A DNA stretch of 64,000 nt from Micromonospora echinofusca. Its GTDB lineage: Bacteria; Actinomycetota; Actinomycetes; Mycobacteriales; Micromonosporaceae. The stretch covers positions 6,802,001 through 6,866,000 of the forward strand of contig NZ_LT607733.1 of the NCBI RefSeq assembly GCF_900091445.1. The letters are read 5' to 3'. The position numbers were made by a program, and so were the translations under genes. Positions 44,542 to 53,244 of this stretch are shown piece by piece; the stretch's first letter is position 1; every line of letters starts with the position of its first letter. The notes under the pieces are model-generated. The model saw nothing but the letters and a program-made list of their open reading frames with translations. It made no database searches and was not told where the DNA came from.

Positions 44542-46271
44542 CGGCCCTCCCCGGGCGTCGCGCCGCCGGCCCGGGGGTCCGGGCCGGGCATGAGGTCCGC
44601 CGGCAGGTCGACGAGCCGGGAGCGGAGCAGCTCGCCGAGCGCCTTGGCCTGCGGATCGAACCGGGTGGAGGCGGCCACCCCCTGCCCGAGCAGGCCCCGG
44701 AGGACGAAGTTGACCGCCCGCAGGTTCGGCAGCTCGTACCGCTCCACGGCCAGCGGCGCGGTCTCCGGCAGCAGCTCGCGCAGCCGGGCGGTGGTCAGCC
44801 AGCCGCGCAGCCACGACCAGGTCGCGTCCGTGCGGGCCCAGACGCCCAGGTTGGCGTCGCCGCCCTTGTCGCCGGAGCGGGCCCCGACCAGCTCGCCGAG
44901 CGGAGCGCGCCGGGTGGGCCGGTCGGCCGGCGCCGGGTCCGCCTCCGGCGGGTCGGCGGCGGGCGCCGGCTCGTCCGCCGGGGCGGCGGTGCGGGCCGGC
45001 GGCGGGATCGGCACCCGCTCGCCGGAGGGGAGCACCGCGACGTGCGGCACCGCATCCTGCGGCACGGCGTCGGCGGTGAACACCCCGTAGGGCGCGGCGT
45101 CGCCGGGCAGCGTGGTCAGGGTGCAGCCGGGGTACGAGGCCAGGGCCAGCTCCACCGCGGCGGCCGAGAACGCCCGCCCGGCCCGCGCCTTGTCGCCGTC
45201 GCGCAGGTGTACGTGCAGCAGCGCGCTCGCCGCCTCGGTGTCGGCCGCGTCCGCGTGGTTGGTGCGGGCCAGGACGAACTCCAGCCCTTCCGTGCCGACC
45301 GCCGCCTCGACCTGACTGCGGACCAGGGCCGCCTTGGCGGGGATGTCGAGCCCGCACAGGACGAAGGTCATCGAGTTGCGGAAGCCGCCGAGGTTGTTCA
45401 CGCCCACCTTGAGGGTGCCCGGCGGAGGCGTGCCCCGGACGCCGCTCACCCGCACCCGGTCCGGCCCGTCGGCGCCCAGCTCCACCGTGTCCAGCCGGGT
45501 CACCACGTCCGGCCCGAGGTAGGCCGGGCCGCCGATCTCGTAGAGCAGCTGGGCGGTGACCGTCTCCACGGTGACCGCGCCGCCGGTGCCGGGGTGCTTG
45601 GTGATCACGCAGGAGCCGTCGGGGTGCACTTCGGCGACCGGGAAGCCGGGACGCCGCCCGCCGTCGGGCAGCTCCGTGAAGAAGCTGAAGTTGCCCCCCG
45701 TGACCTGCGCCCCGCACTCGAGCAGGTGGCCGGCGACGGTCGCCCCGGCCAGCGCGTCCAGGTCGTCGCGGCCCCAGCCGAACCGGGCGATCGCCGGTCC
45801 GACCACCAGCGACGCATCGGTCACCCGGCCGGTGACCACCACGTCCGCCCCGCCGTCCAGGCAGGCGGCGATGCCGTACGCCCCGAGGTAGGCGTTCGCC
45901 GTGAGCGCGTCCGGGCGGGCGAGGGCGTCGCCCTCGACGTACCCGACGCGGACGGTCAGGCCGAGCCGGTCGGCGAGGGACCCGATGGCGGCGGCCAGGC
46001 CCGCCGGGTTCAGCCCGCCGGCGTTGGTCACGAGCCGCACGCCCCGGTCCAGCGCGGTGCCGAGGCAGCCCTCCAGCTGGCGGAGGAAGGTCTTCGCGTA
46101 GCCGAGGGAGGGGTCGCGCAGCCGGTCCCGGCCGAGGATCAGCATGGTCAGCTCGGCGAGGTAGTCGCCGGTGAGCACGTCCAGTTCGCCGCCGTCGAGC
46201 ATCTCCCGCCACGCCGTCGACCGGTCGCCGTAGAAGCCGGAGGCGTTGCCCACCCGCAGTGCGCCGCTCAC
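44538..46271 (-). CDS. AtuA-like (DUF1446) protein, acyclic terpene utilisation family
   Basis: 577 aa from GTG at 46271, overlapping the upstream stop (GTGA). LRVGNASGFYGDRSTAWREMLDGGELDVLTGDYLAELTM is the DUF1446 opening; CLDGGADVVVTGRVTDASLVVGPAI and HLLECGAQVTGGNFSFF are core motifs; the C-terminal LGELVGARSGDKGGDANLGVWAR is a second conserved domain joined by a Pro/Ala linker (PPARTAAPADEPAPAADPP). AtuA is needed for citronellol/geraniol breakdown in Pseudomonas but its reaction is not firmly known. Homologues also occur in branched-acid operons. Confidence 0.9.
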   Translation of the reverse strand: MSGALRVGNASGFYGDRSTAWREMLDGGELDVLTGDYLAELTMLILGRDRLRDPSLGYAKTFLRQLEGCLGTALDRGVRLVTNAGGLNPAGLAAAIGSLADRLGLTVRVGYVEGDALARPDALTANAYLGAYGIAACLDGGADVVVTGRVTDASLVVGPAIARFGWGRDDLDALAGATVAGHLLECGAQVTGGNFSFFTELPDGGRRPGFPVAEVHPDGSCVITKHPGTGGAVTVETVTAQLLYEIGGPAYLGPDVVTRLDTVELGADGPDRVRVSGVRGTPPPGTLKVGVNNLGGFRNSMTFVLCGLDIPAKAALVRSQVEAAVGTEGLEFVLARTNHADAADTEAASALLHVHLRDGDKARAGRAFSAAAVELALASYPGCTLTTLPGDAAPYGVFTADAVPQDAVPHVAVLPSGERVPIPPPARTAAPADEPAPAADPPEADPAPADRPTRRAPLGELVGARSGDKGGDANLGVWARTDATWSWLRGWLTTARLRELLPETAPLAVERYELPNLRAVNFVLRGLLGQGVAASTRFDPQAKALGELLRSRLVDLPADLMPGPDPRAGGATPGEGR

Positions 46272-47080
46272 GCCGCCACCCCGCCCGCCGCGTCGCTTCC
46301 GGGGGCCGTCGGTGGGCGGCCGGGGCCGGGTGGGCCGGCGAAGGCCTGCGCGACGTCCAGCCACGCGTCGGCCACCGGGCCGGTCGCGGTCAGCGCCAGG
46401 TCGGCGCGGTGCCTGCGCTGGGTGACCAGCAGGCAGAAGTCGAGCGCCGGACCGGTGACCCGGTCGGCGGCGTCGGTCGGGCCGTACGCCCAGGTGTCGC
46501 CCCGCGGCGCCGTCAACTCGACGCGCACCGGCGCCGTCGGCGCCGGCCGGCCGTGGGCGGCGAAGCTGTGGCCGAGGGTACGGAAGCCGAGGTGCGCGAC
46601 GTGTCGCAACCGGTCGGTGCCGGGGCGGGCCACCCCGAGGGCGTCGGCCACGTCCGTGCCATGTGCCCAGGTCTCCATGATCCGGGCGGTGGCCATCGAG
46701 GCGGCCGACATCCGGGTGCCGAACCAGGGCAGCTTCCCGCCCGCCGGCACGCGGGCCAGCGCGTCGGCGAGCGCCGCCCGGCCGGCCCGCCAGCGGGGAA
46801 GCAGCTCGCCCGGCGGGGCGAGGAACTCCTCCGCGCCGGAGTCGACGAGCCGGGCGGGGTCGGGGGCGGCGAGCACGGCGGCGAGGAAGGCCTCGGCGTC
46901 GGTGGCGGCGAGCAGCGCCACGCGGTCGGTCCAGGCGAGGTGGGCGATCTGGTGCCCGACGCTCCAGCCCGGCGACGGGGTGGCCCGCCCCCAGTCGGCC
47001 GACGCCCGGCCGGTCACCAGGTCGTCGAGCTGCTCGGACTCGTCGGTCAGGTCCGCGAGCAGGTCCTTGAGGTCGACCAT
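46268..47080 (-). CDS. TIGR03084/maleylpyruvate-isomerase-fold protein
   Basis: 270 aa from ATG at 47080. DLLADLTDESEQLDDLVTGRASADWGRATPSPGWSVGHQIAHLAWTDRVALLAATD is a DinB/MDMPI-type four-helix bundle with the metal-ligand His in GHQIAHLAW; METWAHGTDVADALG provides another His. Members bind metal and may act with mycothiol. It is repeatedly found beside AtuA-like and acyl-CoA genes in actinobacteria; function open. Confidence 0.85.
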   Translation of the reverse strand: MVDLKDLLADLTDESEQLDDLVTGRASADWGRATPSPGWSVGHQIAHLAWTDRVALLAATDAEAFLAAVLAAPDPARLVDSGAEEFLAPPGELLPRWRAGRAALADALARVPAGGKLPWFGTRMSAASMATARIMETWAHGTDVADALGVARPGTDRLRHVAHLGFRTLGHSFAAHGRPAPTAPVRVELTAPRGDTWAYGPTDAADRVTGPALDFCLLVTQRRHRADLALTATGPVADAWLDVAQAFAGPPGPGRPPTAPGSDAAGGVAA

Positions 47081-47121
47081 GGTGCCTCCGGGGGGCTGGG
47101 CGGGCCGGTCAGGGCGGGCGG

Positions 47122-47724
47122 TCAGGGGGTGAGCAGGGTGGCGAGCTGGCGCTTCCAGGTGTGCAGCAGGGCGGCGCGGCGGGACGAGTCGTCGTTGAGC
47201 AGGTTGGCCACGCCGAGCCCGCGGAGCAGGTCGAGGGTCGCCTGCACCGCCTCGCGTACGCCCGGGCGGCGCTCGTCCACGTCGAGCAGCGCGACGGTGA
47301 GCCGGTGCATCTCGCGGCCGACCCGGGCCTCCAGCGGCACCAGGGCCTCGCGCAGCTCCCGGTCGGTGCGGGCGGCGACCCAGAGTTCGAGGGCCGCGAC
47401 GAAGAGCGGGCCGGTGAACGCCGCGCCGAGCAGGTCGATCACCAAGTCGAGCCGCTGGGGGCCGGGCGGCAGCGCCTCGGCCTCGGTGCGCAGCTCCTCC
47501 GCCCGCCGCTCCGCGAGGTGGGCGACGGCGGCGGTGACCAGCGCGGCCTTGGTGGGGTAGTGGTGCAGCTGGGCGCCGCGCGAGACGCCGGCCCGGGTCG
47601 CGACGACGGTGGTGGTGGTGCCGGACCAGCCGTGCTCGACCAGGCACTCGACGGTCGCCTCCAGCAGCCGGGCCTGGGTGGCGCGGCTGCGCTCCTGCTG
47701 TGGGACGCGGGTCGATGCGGGCAC
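47122..47724 (-). CDS. TetR-family regulator of the acyl-CoA operon
   Basis: 200 aa from GTG at 47724. Helix-turn-helix: RATQARLLEATVECLVEHGWSGTTTTVVATRAGVSRGAQLHHYPTKAALVTAAVAHLAERR. The C-terminal ligand domain is variable. It is the first gene of the run, 41 nt before the TIGR03084 gene, and probably represses the whole operon until an acyl-CoA is bound. A dyad lies 30 nt upstream. Confidence 0.9.
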   Translation of the reverse strand: MPASTRVPQQERSRATQARLLEATVECLVEHGWSGTTTTVVATRAGVSRGAQLHHYPTKAALVTAAVAHLAERRAEELRTEAEALPPGPQRLDLVIDLLGAAFTGPLFVAALELWVAARTDRELREALVPLEARVGREMHRLTVALLDVDERRPGVREAVQATLDLLRGLGVANLLNDDSSRRAALLHTWKRQLATLLTP

Positions 47725-47753
47725 GGGGACAGCGTGCCGCCCCGGAAACAAAC

Positions 47754-47767
47754 AGTCAAGCCTGACT
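47754..47767. promoter_or_regulatory. candidate TetR operator/-35 overlap
   Basis: AGTCA-AGCC-TGACT is a perfect dyad in an AT-richer stretch upstream of the TetR start. On the minus strand it contains TTGACT, a -35-like hexamer, so binding here would block the promoter. No clear -10 follows. Confidence 0.45.
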
Positions 47768-47827
47768 TTTTCTGGCCGAGGCCCGGTCGACGCGTGTCGG
47801 CCTGGGATGGGGGCAGGCGGTCGGACG

Positions 47828-47926
47828 CTGTCGAGCTGCCCCTACGGACGGGGCAGGGAGCCAGTGCGGAGGTCGCCGGCTTGCCCGGACGGGTCGGCCG
47901 GTCCCATGGACGGGGCAGCTCGACAG
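47828..47926. repeat. long-range 15-bp inverted repeat in gene-free region
   Basis: CTGTCGAGCTGCCCC (47828-47842) is perfectly complementary to GGGGCAGCTCGACAG (47912-47926), with a local CTGCCCC/GGGGCAG hairpin inside the left arm. The 346-nt region 47725-48070 holds no gene. Part of the right arm (CAGCTCGACAGGGCG) recurs at 18328, suggesting a dispersed element. Confidence 0.5.
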
Positions 47927-48070
47927 GGCGCGACGGGTCTCGTCCTTACCTCGACGGGTCTGCGTGGCGAGCACCGGAAGCGGACGATCCTCTCCGCGCG
48001 CGGAGCTGCCGCAGCGGAATCCCGGGGTGCAGGCATCTGTGCCCGATGGGGGCCATCCGCAGGCGACCGC

Positions 48071-48814
48071 TCAGCGGCCGTCGCGCGGGGCGAACACCGC
48101 GAGGGCCGTGGCGTCGCTGTGTCGGGAGCGCAGGTACTCGTCCGCCCACTCGGCGGCGTCGGGGAAGCCCGACTCGGCCGTCACCCGGGCGCAGGCGGCG
48201 TCCACGTCGAAGGGGGTACGCCGCAGGTCCACCCCGGGCCCGAGGAGCGCCCAGTAGGCGCCGGGACCGCCGTAGGGCATCCCGACGCTGCCCGGGTTGA
48301 CGATCAGCCGCCGGTCGGCCAGCCGGGTGAACGGCATGTGGGTGTGCCCGCAGACGACCGTGCCCACCTCGGCCGGGACGTCGGCGAGCACCTCCGCCCA
48401 GCGTTCCATCCGGGAGTCGACGAGCACGACCTCCTCGTCGTCGCGCGGGGTGGCATGGCAGAACAGCACCGGGCCGAGGCCGGTTACCTCCAGGGTGACC
48501 GTCAGCGGCAGTGCCGCCAACCGGGCCACCTGGTCGTCGCGGAGCTGCTCCGCCGCCCAGTTGGAGACGTCGATCGGGGAGGGGCGGCCGGCCCGCGCCT
48601 GCACCAGCTCGCGGTCCGCGTTGCCCCGTACCCAGCGGGCCCGGTCGCCCAGCCCGGCGAGCACGTCCAGCACCTCGACCGGCTGCGGGCCGGCCGCGAT
48701 GTCGCCGGTGAGCACGATCAGGTCGGCGGCGGCGACGTCCGGCTCGGCCAGCACGGCCTCCAACGCCGGCAGCGCACCGTGGATGTCGGAGAGAACGGCC
48801 ACCCGGTCCAGCAT
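48071..48814 (-). CDS. YfcE/MJ0936-type metallophosphoesterase
   Basis: 247 aa. VAVLSDIHGALPALEAVL, VLTGDIAAGPQP, VRGNADRELV (the GNxD/H step), LFCHATPR and VVCGHTHMPF give the complete two-metal site in the short cytoplasmic form. Such enzymes cleave simple phosphodiesters, including 2',3'-cyclic nucleotides; the natural substrate is unclear. 84 nt before it ends the crp promoterless strand, i.e. it lies downstream of crp on the same strand and could be read from it. Confidence 0.88.
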   Translation of the reverse strand: MLDRVAVLSDIHGALPALEAVLAEPDVAAADLIVLTGDIAAGPQPVEVLDVLAGLGDRARWVRGNADRELVQARAGRPSPIDVSNWAAEQLRDDQVARLAALPLTVTLEVTGLGPVLFCHATPRDDEEVVLVDSRMERWAEVLADVPAEVGTVVCGHTHMPFTRLADRRLIVNPGSVGMPYGGPGAYWALLGPGVDLRRTPFDVDAACARVTAESGFPDAAEWADEYLRSRHSDATALAVFAPRDGR

Positions 48815-48898
48815 CGCTCAACCGTGCCCGCCGGGCGGGCACGGTGTCCAGCGATTCTGCCCCGGGCAGATAGAGCCGGGGCAGACCAGCCGGGTGCG

Positions 48899-49576
48899 TC
48901 AGACGCGGGCGCGGCGGGCCAGGCGCTCCGGGTCGAGGATGATGATGCTCTTGCCGTCCAGGCGCAGCCACCCGCGCGAGGCGAAGTCGGCCAGCGCCTT
49001 GTTGACGGTCTCCCGGGAGGCGCCGACGAGCTGGGCGATCTCCTCCTGGGTGAGGTCGTGGGTCACCCGCAGCACCCCGCCGTCGCGGGTGCCGAAGCGG
49101 CCGGCCATCTGGAGCAGGTTCTTGGCGACGCGGCCGGGCACGTCGGTGAAGATCAGGTCGGCCAGGGAGTCGTTCGTGCGCCGGAGCCGGCGGGCGAGCA
49201 CCCGCAGCAGCTGCTCGGCGATCTCCGGGCGGTTGTTCAGCCACGGGCGCAGGGCCTGCTTGCGCAGCCGCACCAGACGGGTGTCGGTGACCGCCGTGGC
49301 CGTCGCCGTACGCGGGCCGGGGTCGAAGAGCGACAGCTCGCCCACCATGTCCGACGGGCCCATCACCGCGATCAGGTTCTGCCGGCCGTCGGCAGCGCGC
49401 CGACCCACCTTGATCTTGCCGGACAGCAGGATGTAGAGACTGTCGCCGGGTTCGCCCTCGTTGAAGACGATCTCGCCCTTGCGGACCTCGAGCGTCTCCA
49501 TCTCCTTGGCGAGTGCCTCGGCAGCCTCCGGGTCGACGCCCTGGAAGATCCCGCTGCGAGCCAGTACCTCGTCCAT
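48899..49576 (-). CDS. crp: cAMP receptor protein, Crp/FNR family
   Basis: 225 aa, nearly the length and text of M. tuberculosis Rv3676. The cyclic-nucleotide pocket is [33 protein letters not shown] with the phosphate-binding Glu/Arg pair. The C-helix and HTH read [45 protein letters not shown]. It is a homodimeric regulator of carbon use, respiration and dormancy genes. It resumes the conserved core block after the 20-kb inserted segment. Confidence 0.95.
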   Translation of the reverse strand: MDEVLARSGIFQGVDPEAAEALAKEMETLEVRKGEIVFNEGEPGDSLYILLSGKIKVGRRAADGRQNLIAVMGPSDMVGELSLFDPGPRTATATAVTDTRLVRLRKQALRPWLNNRPEIAEQLLRVLARRLRRTNDSLADLIFTDVPGRVAKNLLQMAGRFGTRDGGVLRVTHDLTQEEIAQLVGASRETVNKALADFASRGWLRLDGKSIIILDPERLARRARV

Positions 49577-49793
49577 CGCGCACCTCCGCCTGCGCGTGCC
49601 GTCCGTCGGCCGGGTCCGCCGTCCGCTGATCCCTCGCGCGTCGCCAGTCTAGGCGCACGTGAGCAGCAATCAGAGGTGCACCCCTGGAATCTTGATCGTT
49701 GGGCGTAACCTGCCGGCCCTGATCAAGCAGTAGGATCGCGCGCCCGCCCGGGCGCCGGGTCGGCCCCCGACACCCGGGTCGTAGGGTCACCAC

Positions 49794-50456
49794 GTGCTGA
49801 GTGAACCCGTGCTGACCGCCCGCCCGGAGGACGGTCGGGACGTCCCGCTGCTCGTGTGGCGCGCCGACGGTCCGCTGCGCGCGGTCAGCTCCGCGCCGCT
49901 GGGCGGCGGGATCGGCGTCCGGCACTGGGTCGTCAACGCGACCGTGCCCATGTCGTACGACCGGGACGACCCCGCCGACCACCTGGCCGAACTGGCCGAC
50001 CGGCTCGGCCTGGACGGGCCCGGGGTGGGCCTGCTGACCGGGGTGGACGTCGCCGAGGTCGTCGCCCGGACGGACACCGGCGTGCGGATCTGGGCCACGG
50101 TCGGCCTGGGCACCCCGGTCTGGGCGGCGGCACCCGCCCCGGCGGCGCCGGTGCAGCGGGTCGGCACCGTCAACGTCGTGGCGTACGTCCCGGCCCGGCT
50201 CGGCGACGCCGCCCTGGTCAACGCCGTCGCCACGGCCACCGAGGCGAAGGCGCAGGCGATCGCGGAGCTGGGCGTGCCGGGCACCGGCACCCCGACGGAC
50301 GCCGTCACCGTGCTGTGCCCCGTCGACGGCCCCGAGTCGGCGTACGGCGGACCGCGCTCGACCTGGGGCGCCCCGCTGGCCCGGGCCGTGCACGCCGCCG
50401 TCACGGCCGGCGGGGCCGGCACCGTGGTCCCGTGGTCGGACCGACCGGCGGGCTGA
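49794..50456 (+). CDS. cbiZ: adenosylcobinamide amidohydrolase, CbiZ type
   Basis: 220 aa from GTG at 49794. RAVSSAPLGGGIGVRHWVVNATVPMSYDRDDP, GPGVGLLTGVDVAEV, ATVGLGTPVWAAAP, GTVNVVAYVPARLGDAALVNAVATATEAKAQAIAELGVPGTGTPTDAVTVLCP are the successive CbiZ motifs. The enzyme cuts the aminopropanol tail from cobinamide to give cobyric acid for B12 salvage. No other cobalamin gene is nearby. Divergent from crp with 217 nt between. Confidence 0.88.
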   Translation: MLSEPVLTARPEDGRDVPLLVWRADGPLRAVSSAPLGGGIGVRHWVVNATVPMSYDRDDPADHLAELADRLGLDGPGVGLLTGVDVAEVVARTDTGVRIWATVGLGTPVWAAAPAPAAPVQRVGTVNVVAYVPARLGDAALVNAVATATEAKAQAIAELGVPGTGTPTDAVTVLCPVDGPESAYGGPRSTWGAPLARAVHAAVTAGGAGTVVPWSDRPAG

Positions 50457-50512
50457 GACTCCGTCCGATCGGCTCTCGTCTCGGCGTTGCAAGCCCGATA
50501 AGGTCGCGCTCG

Positions 50513-51676
50513 ATGTACGCTGCCGCCTCCCCACCGCGCCGCCGCGCCGCACTCGGCCTCGGCGTGCTGCTCGCCGTCCTGCTCGCCGCCGGCTGCGGAG
50601 GGCCCGACTCCGGGTCCGACGCGGTCTGGCAGCCCGGCACGGGGGGCGGCAACACCGGCGCCCCGGTCCGCTCGGGCGAGCCCACCCGCTCCGCCCAGCC
50701 CGCCGAGCAGGCCATCTCGCTCTCCGCGACCGGCGACATCATCATGGGCAACGCGCCGAACCGACTGCCCCCCTCCGGAGGCAAGGGCTTCTTCGACTCG
50801 GTCGAGAAGGCGCTCGCGGCCGACCTCGTGATGGGCAACCTGGAGGAGCCGCTCACCGTCGACACCGGCACCGGCAAGTGCGGGCCGAACTCGACCCGCT
50901 GCTTCCAGTTCCGGGCCCCGCCCGAGTACGCCGCACACCTGCGCGACGCCGGCTTCGACCTGCTCAACCAGGCCAACAACCACGGCTACGACTTCGGCCC
51001 GAAGGGCTACGAGAACACCCAGAAGGCGCTGGAGAAGTACGAGCTCGCGCACACCGGGGCGCCCGACCAGATCACCGTCGTCGACGTCAAGGGGGTCAAG
51101 GTCGCGGTCGCCGGCTTCTCGTCGTACGTCTGGTCCAACAGCCTCACCGACATCGCCGCGGCGAAGAAGGTGATCACCAAGGCGGCCGGCATGGCCGACG
51201 TGGTCGTCGTGCAGGTGCACATGGGCGGCGAGGGGGCCGACAAGACGCGGGTCAAGCCGGGCACCGAGATGTTCCTCGGCGAGAACCGGGGCGACCCGGT
51301 CAAGTTCTCCAAGGCGATGATCGACGCCGGGGCGGACCTCATCGTCGGGCACGGCCCGCACGTGCTGCGCGGCATGGAGTTCTACAAGGGCCGGCTGATC
51401 GCGTACAGCCTGGGCAACTTCGCCGGCGGGGGCAACTCCCTGAGCAACGCCGGCCGGCTCGGCTGGGGCGGGGTGCTGAAGGTGTCGCTGAACCCGGACG
51501 GCAGCTGGGCGGGCGGCTCGTTCGTCTCGACGTACATGAACTCCATCGGCAAGCCGACCATGGACCGCGACGACCGCGGGCTGGGCCTGCTGAAGCAGCT
51601 CACCAAGAGCGACTTCCCGGAGACCGGCGCCCGCTTCGACGACGCGGGCGCGATCAGCGCGCCGCAGGGCGGCTGA
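50513..51676 (+). CDS. CapA-family lipoprotein (poly-gamma-glutamate-synthesis-type phosphoesterase)
   Basis: 387 aa from ATG at 50513. Signal [20 protein letters not shown] gives a lipobox. The PGA_cap domain shows [39 protein letters not shown] and [29 protein letters not shown], i.e. the complete metallophosphoesterase-like site. CapA proteins act in capsule polymer handling; in actinobacteria without capBC the role is unknown. A 10-bp hairpin follows before nth. Confidence 0.9.
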   Translation: MYAAASPPRRRAALGLGVLLAVLLAAGCGGPDSGSDAVWQPGTGGGNTGAPVRSGEPTRSAQPAEQAISLSATGDIIMGNAPNRLPPSGGKGFFDSVEKALAADLVMGNLEEPLTVDTGTGKCGPNSTRCFQFRAPPEYAAHLRDAGFDLLNQANNHGYDFGPKGYENTQKALEKYELAHTGAPDQITVVDVKGVKVAVAGFSSYVWSNSLTDIAAAKKVITKAAGMADVVVVQVHMGGEGADKTRVKPGTEMFLGENRGDPVKFSKAMIDAGADLIVGHGPHVLRGMEFYKGRLIAYSLGNFAGGGNSLSNAGRLGWGGVLKVSLNPDGSWAGGSFVSTYMNSIGKPTMDRDDRGLGLLKQLTKSDFPETGARFDDAGAISAPQGG

Positions 51677-51698
51677 CCGGGCCGGTACGGCGCGTGGC

Positions 51699-51719
51699 CC
51701 CGGCCGACCGTCGGCCGGG
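51699..51719. terminator. short GC hairpin between capA-like gene and nth
   Basis: CCCGGCCGAC / GTCGGCCGGG pair around a minimal loop. It ends the capA-like gene, or attenuates into nth; it overlaps the probable nth promoter. Confidence 0.5.
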
Positions 51720-51737
51720 CGACGTAGGCTGGCCGGC

Positions 51738-52526
51738 GTGACCACGAGTTCCTCCGGCTTCACCGAGACCGACCTCGGGCGCACCCGTCGCGCCCGGCGG
51801 ATCGGCCGGATGCTGACCGACACCCACCCCGACGCGCACTGTGAACTGGACCACTCCAACCCCCTGGAGCTGGCCGTCGCGACGATCCTCTCCGCCCAGT
51901 GCACGGACAAGAAGGTCAACGAGGTCACCCCGAAGCTCTTCGCCCGCTACCCGACCGCTGCCGACTACGCGGGCGCGGACAGGGCGGAGCTGGAGGAGCT
52001 GATCCGGCCCACCGGCTTCTACCGCAACAAGACCGACTCGTTGATGAAGCTCGGCCAGGCCCTCGTCGAGCGGCACGGCGGCCAGGTCCCCGGCAGGCTC
52101 GCCGACCTGGTCGAGCTGCCCGGCATCGGCCGCAAGACCGCCAACGTCATCCTCGGCAACGCCTTCGACGTCCCCGGGATCACCGTCGACACCCACTTCC
52201 AGCGGCTGGTGCAGCGCTGGCGGCTGACCGCCGAGACCGACCCCGTCAAGATCGAGCACGCGATCGGGGCGCTCTTCCCCCGGCGCGACTGGACCATGCT
52301 GTCGCACCGGATCATCTTCCACGGCCGGCGGGTCTGCCACGCCCGCAAGCCGGCCTGCGGCGCGTGCACGCTGGTGAAGCTGTGCCCGTCGTACGGCACC
52401 GGCCCGACCGAGCCGGCGGCGGCCGCGAAGCTGCTCAAGGGCCCCCGGGCCCGGGACCTCGCGGTGGCGGCCGGGGTCGACCCGGAGCTGGTGCCGGTCC
52501 AGGCCGTCGTGGCGGAGGCACCGTGA
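51738..52526 (+). CDS. nth: endonuclease III
   Basis: 262 aa from GTG at 51738. Helix-hairpin-helix [19 protein letters not shown] carries the catalytic Lys; VDTHFQRL supplies the catalytic Asp; [17 protein letters not shown] is the C-x6-C-x2-C-x5-C [4Fe-4S] loop. It removes oxidised pyrimidines and nicks abasic sites. The C-terminus is longer than E. coli Nth by about 35 aa. Its TGA overlaps a 20-codon micro-ORF that leads to tlpA. Confidence 0.96.
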   Translation: MTTSSSGFTETDLGRTRRARRIGRMLTDTHPDAHCELDHSNPLELAVATILSAQCTDKKVNEVTPKLFARYPTAADYAGADRAELEELIRPTGFYRNKTDSLMKLGQALVERHGGQVPGRLADLVELPGIGRKTANVILGNAFDVPGITVDTHFQRLVQRWRLTAETDPVKIEHAIGALFPRRDWTMLSHRIIFHGRRVCHARKPACGACTLVKLCPSYGTGPTEPAAAAKLLKGPRARDLAVAAGVDPELVPVQAVVAEAP

Positions 52527-52585
52527 GCGCGAGGAGTGAGCCGGTCTTGCGAGCCCCGCAGTCGCGAACCACGGTGAACCGATGA
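52523..52585 (+). CDS. 20-codon micro-ORF linking nth and tlpA
   Basis: GTG at 52523 overlaps the nth stop (GTGA) and its TGA overlaps the tlpA ATG (ATGA). It reads [20 protein letters not shown], the same peptide frame as the 43-kb array, and start-to-start spacing is again 59 nt. Confidence 0.6.
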   Translation: MSARSEPVLRAPQSRTTVNR

Positions 52586-53244
52586 GCGCGAGGAGTGCGC
52601 CGGTGTCGCGGGCCCCGCAGTCGCGACGCCGGCTCGTCGCCCTGCTCGTACCCGTGCTGTTGGCCGTCGCAGGGTGCACCGCCGGCACCGAGGAGAAGGA
52701 CCCGGGCCCGTCCGAGCGGCAGAAGGCCGCCGCCAACCGCCCGTCGCCCTTCCAGGACTGCTCCGCCCTCGGTACGCCGCCCGCGTCCGCCGCACCTGCC
52801 CCACCGTCCGGCGGCGGGGGGCAGACGCTGCCCGAGCTGACCCTGAACTGCTTCACCGGCGGCGCCCCGGTAGCCCTGCGCGACCTGCGCGGCCCGGCGG
52901 TGATCAACGTCTGGGCGTCCTGGTGCCCGCCCTGCCGCAAGGAACTGCCCGCCTTCCAGCGGCTCAGCGAGCGGGCCGCCGGCCAGCTCCGGGTCGTCGG
53001 GGTCAACAACCAGGACGGCCGCGAGGCGGCCCAGGCCATCGGCGAGGACTTCGGCATCCGCTTCCCGGTGCTGGTCGACCAGGGTGAGGGCCTGAAGCGG
53101 GAGCTGAACCGCAAGGCCATCCCCCTGACCGTCTTCGTCGACGGGCAGGGCCGCGTACGGCACGTCGACTCCACGGGCGCCCTCGACGACGCCCGGCTGG
53201 CGGAGCTGGTCCGCCAGCACCTCGGCGTGACGGTGCCGGCGTGA
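52582..53244 (+). CDS. TlpA/ResA-like thiol-disulfide protein with repeat-derived N-terminus
   Basis: 220 aa from ATG at 52582. Residues 1-14 ([14 protein letters not shown]) are a copy of the micro-ORF peptide fused in frame; the signal RRRLVALLVPVLLAVAGC then gives a lipobox at about residue 33. The thioredoxin domain has VINVWASWCPPCRKELPAF (CPPC active site) and the cis-Pro in AIPLTVFVD. It should reduce or shuttle disulfides outside the membrane, for example in cytochrome maturation (Rv3673c position). Its stop overlaps the NUDIX gene start (GTGA). Confidence 0.92.
   Translation: MSARSAPVSRAPQSRRRLVALLVPVLLAVAGCTAGTEEKDPGPSERQKAAANRPSPFQDCSALGTPPASAAPAPPSGGGGQTLPELTLNCFTGGAPVALRDLRGPAVINVWASWCPPCRKELPAFQRLSERAAGQLRVVGVNNQDGREAAQAIGEDFGIRFPVLVDQGEGLKRELNRKAIPLTVFVDGQGRVRHVDSTGALDDARLAELVRQHLGVTVPA

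Noticed and set aside
49655..49680. Crp site (GTGAGCAGCAATCA) upstream of crp
   Set aside because: Half-sites do not have the right spacing or symmetry, so autoregulation is not supported by sequence.
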